From Gp6-AA40 sp032156805 (GTDB lineage: Bacteria; Acidobacteriota; Vicinamibacteria; Vicinamibacterales; UBA2999): a DNA stretch of 64,000 nt. The notes beneath the pieces are model-generated. The model was not told the DNA's origin. It saw only the letters and a program-made list of their open reading frames with translations, and made no database searches. The stretch's first letter is position 1. Each line of letters starts with the position of its first letter. The stretch spans positions 19,347-83,346 of the forward strand of contig JALDXQ010000006.1 of NCBI GenBank assembly GCA_032156805.1. Reading direction: 5' to 3'. Below, one piece after another: positions 18,101 to 25,826 of the stretch. Position numbers and translations under genes: made by a program.

Positions 18101-18448
18101 CTCTGTTGTCGGCCAGAGCAGATCGTCGATCAGCGTATTGACCGACGTTTCCATCTCGCCCCACGAACCAGTCGCGCGTCCGAACTTGACGCGTTGTCTC
18201 GTCTGACCCTGTTTACCGACGACCGTGCCAACCCGTTCGAGCTCGCTCGCCATGCGGGCATTCGACGCGACGATGTCGTTGAAGGTGTCCGCGATCTTGC
18301 CCTCGATGCCCGTCCAGTCACCGGGCAGTCGTACGGAGAAGTCCCCATCGCGCACGGCCTGGAGCGCGCGAAGCAGTTCGGACAACTCGGCGTGAGAGGG
18401 CGTCAGCGCAGACGGAGAGGGGGGAACAGCGCTATCTGTCCGCATCAT
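12173..18448 (-). CDS. Giant soluble poly-HAMP hybrid histidine kinase with GAF and three receivers
   Basis: This 2091-residue protein has no membrane segment. Two divergent HAMP-like units (about 22-174) precede eleven copies of a 92-residue HAMP unit (175-1186; recurring signatures GTWKDLTD, GDLSRKITVDV and NTMVDQL). Then come GAF (about 1200-1340), a coiled coil rich in Gln and Glu (1345-1410), HisKA (EFLANMSHELRTPL; His1424), HATPase (DTGIGIPPEKQ, YGGTGLGLAISREL) and three receivers (Asp in VSLDLFLPD, VVLDLRLPD and VLMDIMMPE). The layout recalls fungal group III (Nik1-type) kinases, where HAMP arrays sense osmotic stress or antifungals, but it is longer and has three receivers. A GGAG site precedes the tandem ATG pair. 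It is followed after 12 bases by a second hybrid kinase. Confidence 0.9.
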   Translation of the reverse strand: MMRTDSAVPPSPSALTPSHAELSELLRALQAVRDGDFSVRLPGDWTGIEGKIADTFNDIVASNARMASELERVGTVVGKQGQTRQRVKFGRATGSWGEMETSVNTLIDDLLWPTTEVTRALAAVAKGDLLQTVRLDVDGRPLEGEFLRSATIVNTMIEQLGIFTSEVTRVAREVGTDGKLGGQAQVRDVSGVWKDLTDSVNSMASNLTAQVRNISEVTIAVASGDLSRKITVDVRGEILQLKEAINTMVDQLRSFASEVTRVAQEVGTEGRLGGQAVVPGVAGTWKDLTDSVNAMARNLTDQVRNIAEVTTAVARGDLSRKITVDVRGEILELKNTINTMVDQLNAFAGEVTRVAREVGTDGKLGGQAQVSGVAGTWKDLTDNVNFMASNLTAQVRNIAEVATAIARGDLSKKITVNVSGEILLLKETINTMVDQLNAFAGEVTRVAREVGTEGRLGGQANVLGVAGTWKDLTDSVNSMANNLTAQVRNIAEVATAIAGGDLSKKITVDVSGEVLQLKQTLNTMVDQLNAFAGEVTRVAREVGTEGKLGGQAQVPGVAGTWKDLTDNVNLLAANLTTQVRNIAEVTTAVARGDLSRKITVDVKGEILELKNTLNTMVDQLNAFAAEVTRVAREVGTDGKLGGQAQVSGVAGTWKDLTDSVNAMGGNLTEQWRDVSKVATAIAKGDLSQKITVDVSGEILQIKDTINTMVDQLNAFASEVTRVAREVGSEGRLGGQANVLGVAGTWKDLTDSVNSMANNLTAQVRNIADVATAIARGDLSRKITVDVKGEILELKNTVNTMVDQLNAFAAEVTRVAREVGTEGKLGGQAQVPGVAGTWKDLTDNVNFMASNLTAQVRNINEVAIAIASGDLSKKITVDVRGEILLLKETLNTMVEQLRSFAAEVTRVAREVGTDGRLGGQAVVPGVAGTWKDLTDNVNLLAANLTTQVRNIAEVTTAVARGDLSRKITVDVKGEILELKNTINTMVDQLNAFAAEVTRVAREVGTEGLLGGQAQVPGVAGTWKDLTDNVNVMAANLTEQVRGIVKVVTAVADGDLEQNLTVKAKGEVAALADTINNMTGTLATFADQVTSVAREVGVEGRLGGQANVPGAAGTWKDLTGNVNLLAANLTTQVRAIAEVATAVTKGDLTRSIQVDARGEVAELKDNINTMIDNLRLTTDTNTEQDWLKTNLARFTGMLQGQRDLMTVGQLLLGELVPLINAHQGVIYQMDSESTPTLRILASYADAQERAYPPALRLGEGFVGQCARDKKRILVSDVPRDTVPVGSVFFQALPRNVVVLPVVFEGQIKAVLGLASLNEFSATHLAFLDQLTASIGIVLNSIEATMQTEGLLKQSQQLAGELQAQQKELQQTNEQLAQKAQQLAEQNVEVERKNQEIEQARRALEDKAAELALTSKYKSEFLANMSHELRTPLNSILILGQQLTDNPEGNLSNKQVEFARTIHSAGTDLLNLITDILDLSKIESGTVTVEAEEVFFSNLLDMVGRTFKHEAESRNLGFDVIVEAQLGRSMVTDVKRLQQVLKNLLSNAFKFTSHGGVRLNLTSATGGWSASHPVLSQSGAVVAFEVSDTGIGIPPEKQRIVFEAFQQADASTSRKYGGTGLGLAISRELAGLLGGEIQLRSTPGVGSTFTLYLPLRYAGPTVAGRADADQAAVPADGRARFTVARQPERTVDVVLDDRESIHPGDSTMLIVEDDPHYARILMDLAHDRGLKALVAARGVDALALARQWRPTAVSLDLFLPDMLGWTVLSQLKQDPETRHIPVQIVSLDEDRQHGLARGAFAFITKPTTKEGLAAAVSRLKAYAEPRRKRLLVVEDNAAEQMSIKELLGHDDLDIVTADSGAAALAALTEQPCDCVVLDLRLPDMSGFEVLEQISGDKRLSDVPVVVFTGRELSPEEDAQLHMLARSVVVKGVESPERLLDETALFLHRVVSDLPPEKQKMLDRLHRSDDDLVGKSVLVVDDDVRNIFALSSVLERRGMKVLTASTGSEAASLLERTPGVSIVLMDIMMPEMDGYQTMQKIRENPELRRLPIVALTAKAMKGDREKCFEAGASDYLAKPVNTEQLLSALRMWLHR
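14891..17926 (-). repeat. Eleven in-frame 276-bp tandem repeats encoding HAMP units
   Basis: The poly-HAMP section of the giant kinase is a direct tandem array of 276-bp units at the DNA level. Ten units are full and close to each other; the eleventh (5'-most on the plus strand, encoding residues from about 1095) diverges after about 78 residues. The unit length is exactly 92 codons with no indel between copies. Copies alternate between versions such as EGRLGGQANVLGV and DGKLGGQAQVSGV, which suggests duplication of two-unit blocks and possible recombination between copies. Confidence 0.9.
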
Positions 18449-18683
18449 GGAGCTCCAGCGGTAGTTACGAAAGAAAAAGATGTATCACAGGGTGCGCGGC
18501 AGAGTGCAAGAATCGGGCTCAGCCATATCCGCTGAAATGCTTGAGATTTTGATGGTTCTGGTGTGAGAGGAGCGAGCGCTCCACGCGCGCGCCCACCTTG
18601 AGCTTGAAGCTCTTACGTAGGGCTTTGAAACTTTTGCAACGACGTGGGCACCGTCGTCGATGCTCTGACAACCGCCGACCGCC

Positions 18684-18689
18684 TATAGT
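18684..18689 (+). promoter_or_regulatory. -10 hexamer for a leaderless transcript
   Basis: TATAGT fits TANNNT and ends exactly six bases before the GTG start at 18696. With the usual 6-7 base distance to +1, transcription would begin at the start codon. No Shine-Dalgarno is present, which agrees with a leaderless mRNA. Confidence 0.45.
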
Positions 18690-18695
18690 GTCGCT

Positions 18696-20600
18696 GTGAG
18701 ATCTCTCCGACTCGCGGCTGCCCTGCTCTTGATCGCCCAGGTGGCTGCGGCGGAAGTGGTCAGAATCGATGTGCGCAGCCGGGCTGATTTCGGGACGCAC
18801 GAGCGGGTGATCGCGCGCGTCCACTACGCGGTCGATCCGATGCTGCCGGTCAATCAGCGCATCGCTGACCTCGCCGCCGTGCCGAGAAACGCCGCCGGCA
18901 AGGTCGAATTCGCCGGCGACCTGCTGCTTTTCCTTCCCAGGCGAGCCGACAGCGCTCGCGGGACCGTATTTCTCGAGATCGTCAACCGCGGACGCGACCA
19001 GTCACTGGCCCTGATGAGTGATGCACGCCAGCGCGACCTTGCTCCCGAGAACTGGAACCTGGGTGATCGGTTTCTGCTCGCCGAGGGATTCACAGTGGCG
19101 TTCATCGGATGGCAGTTCGACGTGCGCCCGGGCGAGGGTCTCGCGCTCGAGGCACCCACTGCGCCGGTCAGCGGCCTTGTCCGCGCCAGCGCGGTGACGA
19201 TCAGTCGGAGCGGATCGGGTGGAGCGCTCGGCCTCACCTACTGCGCTGCCAACCCGTCGCAGCCGGATGCCTTGCTGACGTACCGGTCGGTGATCAACGG
19301 CCCGGCAGACGTCGTGCCTCGCGAGAACTGGCAGTTCAGTCCGGACGGCTGCTCGGTGCGACGGGCTGACGGCTTCGATGCAGGCCTCAACGAAGTGATC
19401 TATCGCGCAACCGCATCGCCGGTGGCCGGTCTGGGGCTGGCGGCAGTGCGTGACCTGGCGTCGTACCTGAAACACGGCGGCACCGTCACGGCGCTGCGCG
19501 AGAACGCCGCGCTCATGCGACGCATCATTGGGTTTGGCTACTCGCAGAGCGGGCGCTTGCTTCGTGAGTTCGTACGCGATGGCTTCAATGAGGACGAGCG
19601 CGGCCGCGCCGCGTTTGACGGGCTGATGATTGCCTCGGCCGGAGCCGGCGGCGGCAGCTTCAATCATCGCTTCGCCAGCCCTGGACAGGCAGGCAACTCG
19701 GTGCTGTCCATCTTTCGACCCGTCGATCTGCCTCCTTTTACCGATGACGGCATCCTGGCGCGGGCAACGGCGTCTTCGACCGTCCCTCGCATCTTCTACA
19801 CGTTCTCTTCGACCGAGTACTGGGCTCGCGCGGGATCATTGACGCATACCAACGAGAGCGGCACCGCGGACGTTCCACTGGCGGCAACGTCGCGACTCTA
19901 CTTCCTCGCCGGCACGCCGCACGCTTCGGGAGGACTGCCACCTGCCTCGCAGCAGACGCGCCATGCGCTCAACTTCGCCGATCAACGCTGGGTGCTGCGC
20001 GCGCTCCTCGTCGATCTCGACCAGTGGGTGACGCGCAGCACGGCGCCTCCGCCCTCGCGTTACCCGACCATCGCCCGCCGGCAACTCGTGCCGCGAGAGG
20101 CCGTCCGCTTCCCGAAGATTCCGTCTCTTCCCTTTGCCGAATATATGCCGGGCGTGTGGCGGATGGACTTCGGCGCCGACTACTCTTCGACGAGAGTGAT
20201 CACGAAGGAGCCGCCCTCTCTCGGCGAGCCGTTCGCGGTCCTCGTCCCCCAGGTGAACGCAGACGGCAACGATGAGGGCGGTATCGCTCTACCCGAGGTC
20301 GCAGTGCCACTTGGCACGCACACTGGATGGAATGTGTCGACGCTGCCACTGAGCGGGCTGCGTTACCTGGCGGGGCTGGTAGGCGCATTTCAACCGTTCG
20401 CGCGCACTCGTGCCGAACGTGAACAATCAGGTGACTCGCGCCCCTCGATTGAGGAACGATACAAGGACCGCCAGGACTACCTCCAACACGTGAAACGGGC
20501 CGCGACCGATCTCGTTCGAGAACGCTTCATGCTGGCAAGCGATGTGGACGCGGCTGTCATGCAGGCCGAGCAGGCCTGGAACGCGGTCGTGGAGAAGTAG
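18696..20600 (+). CDS. Exported alpha/beta-hydrolase-domain protein (large secreted family)
   Basis: This 634-residue protein has a signal peptide ending near AQVAAAE. The central motif IIGFGYSQSGRLLREF is the nucleophile elbow of a large exported alpha/beta-hydrolase family common in Acidobacteria and Proteobacteria, with Ser283 the probable nucleophile. The rest of the triad cannot be placed by eye. The substrate is unknown, with esters being likely. It begins with GTG at 18696 and probably makes a leaderless message. Upstream, 247 bases separate it from the divergent giant kinase and hold only this promoter. Its 3' end faces the DUF3471-containing exported protein seven bases away, with no evident terminator between them. 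Confidence 0.7.
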   Translation: MRSLRLAAALLLIAQVAAAEVVRIDVRSRADFGTHERVIARVHYAVDPMLPVNQRIADLAAVPRNAAGKVEFAGDLLLFLPRRADSARGTVFLEIVNRGRDQSLALMSDARQRDLAPENWNLGDRFLLAEGFTVAFIGWQFDVRPGEGLALEAPTAPVSGLVRASAVTISRSGSGGALGLTYCAANPSQPDALLTYRSVINGPADVVPRENWQFSPDGCSVRRADGFDAGLNEVIYRATASPVAGLGLAAVRDLASYLKHGGTVTALRENAALMRRIIGFGYSQSGRLLREFVRDGFNEDERGRAAFDGLMIASAGAGGGSFNHRFASPGQAGNSVLSIFRPVDLPPFTDDGILARATASSTVPRIFYTFSSTEYWARAGSLTHTNESGTADVPLAATSRLYFLAGTPHASGGLPPASQQTRHALNFADQRWVLRALLVDLDQWVTRSTAPPPSRYPTIARRQLVPREAVRFPKIPSLPFAEYMPGVWRMDFGADYSSTRVITKEPPSLGEPFAVLVPQVNADGNDEGGIALPEVAVPLGTHTGWNVSTLPLSGLRYLAGLVGAFQPFARTRAEREQSGDSRPSIEERYKDRQDYLQHVKRAATDLVRERFMLASDVDAAVMQAEQAWNAVVEK

Positions 20601-20607
20601 AGCCCGT

Positions 20608-21666
20608 CTACTTACGCACGCCTTTCAGGTCCCCTTCCACGATGCGGAAGATCGCGTGATCGACCTGGCCCTTCTCGTCAAGGACGAATTCCATGCGCGA
20701 GCCGAAGGTCGAGAAGGTCGTGTTCGACAGTGGAATCATCGGCTGCGGATCCTTGCCGCCGATGTCGAGCAGTAGCTCGTCCCCTGGCAACGTCACGTTG
20801 ACGGTCGTGACAACGCTCGGATCCTCGGTTGAATGGAAGTCGTACGCACCGACATACCTGGCGAGTACGTCACGCGCCACTTTCACGGCATTCTTCCGGT
20901 CGTCGGAGGCCTTGCCGACCATTCGCGCGTGCGACTTCTCGTTCTCGTTGCAGACGTATTCGAGCATGTCGGTGTCGGCCGCGAGCTCCACTTTCACGTC
21001 AACCGTCACCGGCTTGTTGAACACCTTCGGGTCCTCGAACGTCGCCTTCAGCTCGATCTTTCCCAGCGACGCGCGACGGTAGCGCTCAACCACGCGCAAC
21101 GCTTCGGTATGCGGGTGGCCACCGAAATCGAGCCACGTCGTGTCCTTGTAGCCGACGGTGTCGACCACGAGCGTGTCGCCTTCCCAGTGGCCAACCGAAT
21201 AACCCATGAAACTCGGATGAGGATCGACCGGCAGCGCCCTGCCGTCCAGGTAGATCTGCCGATAGCTCAGGTTCTCGTAAAGGATCGCGATGACACTCGG
21301 ACTCTGGATGATTCGAGCCATTCCGGCAATGCCCAGGACGGCGCGAGGCCCTTGCGGCAGGCACTTGAACGTAGCTGGATCGTCCTTGCCCAGATCCTCC
21401 AGACGCTGCTTGTACAACGCATCGGCAGACGACGCGATATCGGCCAGCGCGAGGTCGGCAAGAAGGTTTCCGCCATAGGCGCCGGGATCGATGCGCCAGA
21501 GCCCGGAGAGGTCTGGCTTGCCGTCCGCGGTTCGCGGCGCTGGCGCAGCAAGGTCCGGCTTGCCATCAGCCGTGCGCGGGATCCCTCGGGTCGGCTCCTT
21601 CAGCCACTGCGCCGCGAGCGGCGAACTGAACGCACACACCACGATCAACGCCACGAGCTTGTTCAT
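20608..21666 (-). CDS. Exported protein of the DGR/WEGDTLVVDT family with DUF3471-like C-terminus
   Basis: The start is the ATG at 21666, which begins a signal peptide (to AAQ, residue 20) and has an AGGAA site. The 352-residue protein has a tandem TADGKPDL repeat (31-53). A module with IYLDGRALPVDPHPS and GYSVGHWEGDTLVVDT follows (138-170) and is shared with other exported proteins in this window. The C-terminus from about residue 255 (ARYVGAYDF, DELLLDIGG, FVLDEKGQVDH) resembles DUF3471, a small beta domain found behind serine beta-lactamase-type proteins. No catalytic motif is seen. It diverges from the M20 hydrolase gene with only 56 bases between the starts. Confidence 0.65.
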   Translation of the reverse strand: MNKLVALIVVCAFSSPLAAQWLKEPTRGIPRTADGKPDLAAPAPRTADGKPDLSGLWRIDPGAYGGNLLADLALADIASSADALYKQRLEDLGKDDPATFKCLPQGPRAVLGIAGMARIIQSPSVIAILYENLSYRQIYLDGRALPVDPHPSFMGYSVGHWEGDTLVVDTVGYKDTTWLDFGGHPHTEALRVVERYRRASLGKIELKATFEDPKVFNKPVTVDVKVELAADTDMLEYVCNENEKSHARMVGKASDDRKNAVKVARDVLARYVGAYDFHSTEDPSVVTTVNVTLPGDELLLDIGGKDPQPMIPLSNTTFSTFGSRMEFVLDEKGQVDHAIFRIVEGDLKGVRK

Positions 21667-21722
21667 CGTCGTTCCTCTCAAACGTCGTGATGGCGCCGTA
21701 TGCCACAATAGCACCACTTTCG

Positions 21723-23066
21723 ATGCCGGCGATGACTCTGCGTCGATCGATCGCCACATGCCTGGCCGTCGTACTCGTGACGACCGGTACCCTCTCCGCA
21801 CAGGCACAGGGCACGCGGTGGACAACGCCAGCACCAGCAGAAATCGACGCGATCTTTCCCGACATCGACGCCCTCTACGTCGACCTCCATCGCACCCCGG
21901 AACTGGGCTTTCAAGAGATCCAGACGGCAGCCAAACTGGCCGCGCGTGTCAAAGCCCTCGGGTTCGACGTCACGACCGGTGTGGGAAAGACCGGGATCGT
22001 GGCGGTGCTCAGGAACGGACCTGGGCCCACCGTGATGCTGCGCACCGAGCTCGACGCGCTCCCGGTCGAGGAAAAGACCGGACTCCCGTTCGCAAGCACC
22101 GTGGTCGTGAAAAACGCGGCCGGACAGTCAACGCCCGTGATGCATGCGTGCGGTCACGACCTTCATATGGCCGCGTGGGCCGGCACCGCACGGCTCATGG
22201 CCGAGAACCGCACTCGCTGGAGTGGAACGCTGATCATGGTCGGCCAGCCCGCCGAAGAGGGCCTCGGCGGCGCCAGGGCGATGTTGACCGATGGCCTGTT
22301 CACGCGGTTCCCGCGGCCTGACTTCGCGTTGTCGTTCCACGACGATGACACGATGCCGGCAGGAACGATCGGCTACCACGCTGGTCTGTTTCGCGCGATG
22401 TCCGACAGTGTGACGATCACGGTCTACGGTCGCGGCGGCCACGGAGCGATGCCGCACAATACCGTCGACCCGGTCGTGCTCGCCTCGCGCATCGTCCTCT
22501 CGCTGCAGACCATCGTCTCGCGCGAGAACAACCCTGTCGAGCCGATCGTGATCACCGTGGGCTCGATCCACGGCGGCACACAGGCCAACATCATCCCCGA
22601 CGAGGTACGGCTACAACTGTCCGTGCGGACCTATACCGAGGAGGTGCGCACACGGACGTTCGCGGCAATCCGCCGGATCGCACGGGGTGAGGCCACTGCA
22701 GCCGGCGCGCCACGCGAGCCCCAGGTCGAGACGCCCGCGCGCGCCAATCCGCCTGTCTACAACGATCCCGCCTTGACAACACGGCTGGCGGGTGCGTTGA
22801 AGAAGGGGCTCGGTGAATCAGTCGTGGTCGAAATGCCGGCGAAGATGACCTCGGAGGATTTCTCCGAGTACGGCCTCGCAGGTGTTCCATCCGCACTGCT
22901 GCACATCGGTGCCGTGGACCCGTCGAAGCTCGCTGCCGCGCGTCAGAGCGGAACTCCCGTCCCTCCGCCGCACTCGCCTGAATGGGCACCCGAACGCGAG
23001 CCCACGCTCAAAGGCGCTGTCCGTGCGGAAGTGACCGCGCTGCTCGAATTGCTGCGAACGCCGTAG
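21723..23066 (+). CDS. Exported M20-family amidohydrolase (IAA-amino-acid hydrolase-like)
   Basis: From the ATG at 21723 the protein has 447 residues and a signal peptide (MPAMTLRRSIATCLAVVLV to about SAQAQG). The next ATG at 21732 or one at 21687 are alternatives. It carries M20D metal-centre motifs: RTELDALPVEE, MHACGHDLHMAAW (Cys/His ligands), GQPAEEGLGGA (general-base Glu region), SFHDDD and SEDFSEY near the C-terminus. The dimerisation domain RGGHGAMPH is also present. Family members remove N-acyl or N-aminoacyl groups from amino-acid conjugates; here it would act in the periplasm. The exact substrate is not visible. Confidence 0.88.
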   Translation: MPAMTLRRSIATCLAVVLVTTGTLSAQAQGTRWTTPAPAEIDAIFPDIDALYVDLHRTPELGFQEIQTAAKLAARVKALGFDVTTGVGKTGIVAVLRNGPGPTVMLRTELDALPVEEKTGLPFASTVVVKNAAGQSTPVMHACGHDLHMAAWAGTARLMAENRTRWSGTLIMVGQPAEEGLGGARAMLTDGLFTRFPRPDFALSFHDDDTMPAGTIGYHAGLFRAMSDSVTITVYGRGGHGAMPHNTVDPVVLASRIVLSLQTIVSRENNPVEPIVITVGSIHGGTQANIIPDEVRLQLSVRTYTEEVRTRTFAAIRRIARGEATAAGAPREPQVETPARANPPVYNDPALTTRLAGALKKGLGESVVVEMPAKMTSEDFSEYGLAGVPSALLHIGAVDPSKLAAARQSGTPVPPPHSPEWAPEREPTLKGAVRAEVTALLELLRTP

Positions 23067-23126
23067 GAGCGAAAGGCACAGCTTCCCGACATCCATGCGG
23101 CATGATTTATGGTCGTAGGCACCTGA

Positions 23127-24599
23127 GTGTTGCAGTCCGTCCAGAAAAGCCGCCACTCGCCCCGACCACGCAGTCGACCGATTGACTGGTCTCGTCGCCC
23201 GCCGAGGCACGGTTGGCGCCTGCGCTCGGTCGACGCGCGCTCGCGCAGGCCGAAAGGCATCCCCACTCTGTGGGTGCGCACGCGACGTCTGCTGTGGTCA
23301 TGGTGGCCCTGGGCGCTCGTCAGCATGTGGTGTGTCCTCGATGACAGGTTGGGCTGGGCCTTCGGCGCCGGCGTGGTGGCCCTCCTCGCGTACCTCTCCG
23401 CACCCGCGGCTTTGCCACCACGTTATGGTCTCTCGCACGCATTCGACATCGAGTCCGACGAGTTTCTCGCCACGATCGCCGGCGCGAGCAGCTCTCCCTT
23501 TGTCGAGGGCAATGCCGTGGAGCTGCTGAACAACGGCGACGCGTTCTACCCACGCATGCTCGAAGCGATCGCCGAGGCCCGGGTGTCGATCACAATCGAG
23601 GCGTACATCTATTGGGCCGGCGACGTCGGCGTGGAATTCGCGCGCGCGCTTGCCGGGCGGGCCGAGGCCGGCATCACGGTCAAGATTCTGCTCGATGCGA
23701 TCGGCTCGTCGAGTATCGGCAAGGAGATTCTTCACACGCTCGAGGACAGTGGCTGCCAGGTTGCCTGGTACAACCCGATCCACTGGTACACCCTGGGTCG
23801 ATTCAACAATCGCACCCACCGGAAGTCGCTCATCATCGACGGATCCATCGCTTTCACGGGAGGAGCCGGCATCGCCGACCACTGGCGGGGCGATGCCCGC
23901 GGACCGCACGAGTGGCGTGACATGCAGGTTCGCCTCGAGGGTCCGGCCGTCACTCCGCTCCAGGCGGGGTTCGCGCACAACTGGCAGCAGACGACCGGTG
24001 AACTTCTCAGCGGCGCTGCCTACTATCCGACAATCGAGCCACGGGGACGATTGAGCGCGCAAACGCTCATGAGTTCGCCCGAGTCGGGCGGCTCGACCGT
24101 CCGGGCCATGTACTACCTGTCGATCGTGTGTGCGAGGAAGTCGATCTACATCGCGAACCCGTACTTCATTCCCGACGCAGTGGCGATTGAAACGTTGCTC
24201 GACGCCAAGCGGCGCGGCATCGATGTCCGCATCATGGTCTCGGGTGACCGCAACGACAACTGGCTCGCGCGACAGAACAGCGTGCGTCTCTACGGTCCGT
24301 TTCTCGAAGCTGGCATCGACATCTTCGAGTACGACCGGACGATGCTGCACCACAAGACCATGATCGTCGATGGTGTGTGGCTGACAATCGGCACGACCAA
24401 TTTCGACAACCGCTCCTTTGCCCACAACGAAGAGAGCAACGTGTGCGTCTTCGATCGCGGCCTGGGGGAAGAGCTTCATCTGATTTTCCTGGAAGACCAG
24501 GCCGTATGCGAGCACATCGAGCTCGGGATCTGGCGACGCCGCGGACTCTGGCAGCGTGCGCAGGAGTTCGTGGCGTCGTTCTTCGAGGAACAGGCCTAG
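23127..24599 (+). CDS. Cardiolipin synthase-like phospholipase D family membrane protein
   Basis: This 490-residue protein has a basic N-terminus, two adjacent hydrophobic segments (around WSWWPWALVSMWCVL and GWAFGAGVVALLAYL) and two HKD motifs, HRKSLIID and HHKTMIVDG, each followed by the usual small-residue patch (FTGGAGIAD and TTNFDNRS). This is the architecture of bacterial cardiolipin synthases (ClsA/ClsB type), which condense two phosphatidylglycerols at the inner membrane. The GTG at 23127 is the first start after an in-frame stop; the Arg-rich first 45 residues are atypical, so the true start may lie further in. It follows the M20 gene by 60 bases. Confidence 0.83.
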   Translation: MLQSVQKSRHSPRPRSRPIDWSRRPPRHGWRLRSVDARSRRPKGIPTLWVRTRRLLWSWWPWALVSMWCVLDDRLGWAFGAGVVALLAYLSAPAALPPRYGLSHAFDIESDEFLATIAGASSSPFVEGNAVELLNNGDAFYPRMLEAIAEARVSITIEAYIYWAGDVGVEFARALAGRAEAGITVKILLDAIGSSSIGKEILHTLEDSGCQVAWYNPIHWYTLGRFNNRTHRKSLIIDGSIAFTGGAGIADHWRGDARGPHEWRDMQVRLEGPAVTPLQAGFAHNWQQTTGELLSGAAYYPTIEPRGRLSAQTLMSSPESGGSTVRAMYYLSIVCARKSIYIANPYFIPDAVAIETLLDAKRRGIDVRIMVSGDRNDNWLARQNSVRLYGPFLEAGIDIFEYDRTMLHHKTMIVDGVWLTIGTTNFDNRSFAHNEESNVCVFDRGLGEELHLIFLEDQAVCEHIELGIWRRRGLWQRAQEFVASFFEEQA

Positions 24600-24825
24600 C
24601 AGATGATTGACGCCTTATTTCAATGCTGGTTTCTCGCAGAGATGTCAGGTAAATAGCACGTCGTTCTCCAGCTCGAGCGCCCGCCGATTCCCGCACCCCC
24701 GCGAAAAACTCCCCACCCTCGCACCCGCGATCGATTCATACTGGTGGACACGTCGCGTCACCACGCAAATAGCCGTGGTACTGACGTTGCTCCGCTGGCT
24801 GTCGCTGGTGATTGCGAGGCCACCC

Positions 24826-25779
24826 ATGACATTAGCCCTGCTCTCCGTGCTGTGCCCCGTCGACTTCTCCGAACCGTCGCGATCGGCGCTGGCGTACGCG
24901 GCCGCGATTGCCGATCACTTCGGCGCGCGGTTGACGGTGTTGTCGGTGGACGACCCGCTGCTGGCCGAGGTCGCCGCCAGCACCGGTCAGATTCCGTCGT
25001 TGGCCGATGTCACGCTGCAGGAACTGGAACGCTTCTGCCGGGAGACACTGACGAACTACGAGGCGGGATCCAAGAAGGTCGAGTTCCGTGTCACCGTTGG
25101 AAAGCCTGCCGTCGGTATCCTGCGTGAGGCGGCGGCGATGCGCGCCGGCCTCATCGTCCTCAGTGCCCACGGACGGAGCGGACTTCGAAAGCTGTTCTTC
25201 GGTTCGACCACCGAACGAGTGCTTCGGGAGACGACGATACCGGTGCTCGTGACACCGGATGCCAAGCCGTCGTCCAAATCGCTGAGCGAGATCGCCAGTC
25301 ACATCCACCGCATCGTCGTGCCGGTCGATATGACCGACGCCTCGCCCAACCAGCTCAAGGTCGCGGGCGGGCTGGCCGAAGCGATGTCGGTCCCGCTCAT
25401 CGTGACGCACGTGCTCGAGCCGATCTTCGTTCCATATCACGTGCGGTTGGCGATTCCGGGAGCGGAGGCGGCGCGCCGCGCGGAAGCCGAGGAACAGCTC
25501 TCGCTCCTGGCCACGAAAGTCACACCACGCGTTCACGTCGAGCCGATGGTGCTGACCGGCGAGCCATCCGAAGAAATCGTCACGCTCGCCAAGGCGCGCC
25601 AGGCAGGACTGATTGTCATGGGGTTGCATTCATCGGGCCTGCTCGGCCCGCGGATGGGTTCTGTGACGTATCGTGTTCTCTGCCGCATTGAAGCGCTCGT
25701 GCTTGCGTTGCCGCCGGAACGCGATACTCAACGTGTGTCGACGATTCAATCGTCATCGACACCAGCCTCGGCGCGCTGA
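24826..25779 (+). CDS. Tandem universal stress protein (two UspA domains)
   Basis: Starting at the ATG at 24826 (GAGG site seven bases upstream), the protein has 317 residues; the open frame extends upstream but has no sensible coding signal. Two UspA domains are present. The first (about 3-147) has the ATP-binding pattern in SAHGRSGLRKLFFGSTT (G-2x-G-9x-G-S/T region). The second (about 160-295) ends with MGLHSSGLLGPRMGS, a looser version. Such proteins bind ATP or AMP and modulate stress responses. Its location between a lipid synthase gene and the potassium island is suggestive, since Usp domains also occur in KdpD. It converges on kup. Confidence 0.88.
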   Translation: MTLALLSVLCPVDFSEPSRSALAYAAAIADHFGARLTVLSVDDPLLAEVAASTGQIPSLADVTLQELERFCRETLTNYEAGSKKVEFRVTVGKPAVGILREAAAMRAGLIVLSAHGRSGLRKLFFGSTTERVLRETTIPVLVTPDAKPSSKSLSEIASHIHRIVVPVDMTDASPNQLKVAGGLAEAMSVPLIVTHVLEPIFVPYHVRLAIPGAEAARRAEAEEQLSLLATKVTPRVHVEPMVLTGEPSEEIVTLAKARQAGLIVMGLHSSGLLGPRMGSVTYRVLCRIEALVLALPPERDTQRVSTIQSSSTPASAR

Positions 25780-25792
25780 GCCCGCCCTTACG

Positions 25793-25810
25793 GTCCCGGC
25801 GAGGCCGGAC
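25793..25810. terminator. Weak hairpin between convergent usp and kup
   Basis: GTCCCGGC-gag-GCCGGAC can form a seven-pair stem with one bulged C in the 47-bp gap between convergent genes. There is no T-run, so terminator function is tentative. Confidence 0.3.
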
Positions 25811-25826
25811 TGAGCGCGCGCAGACA

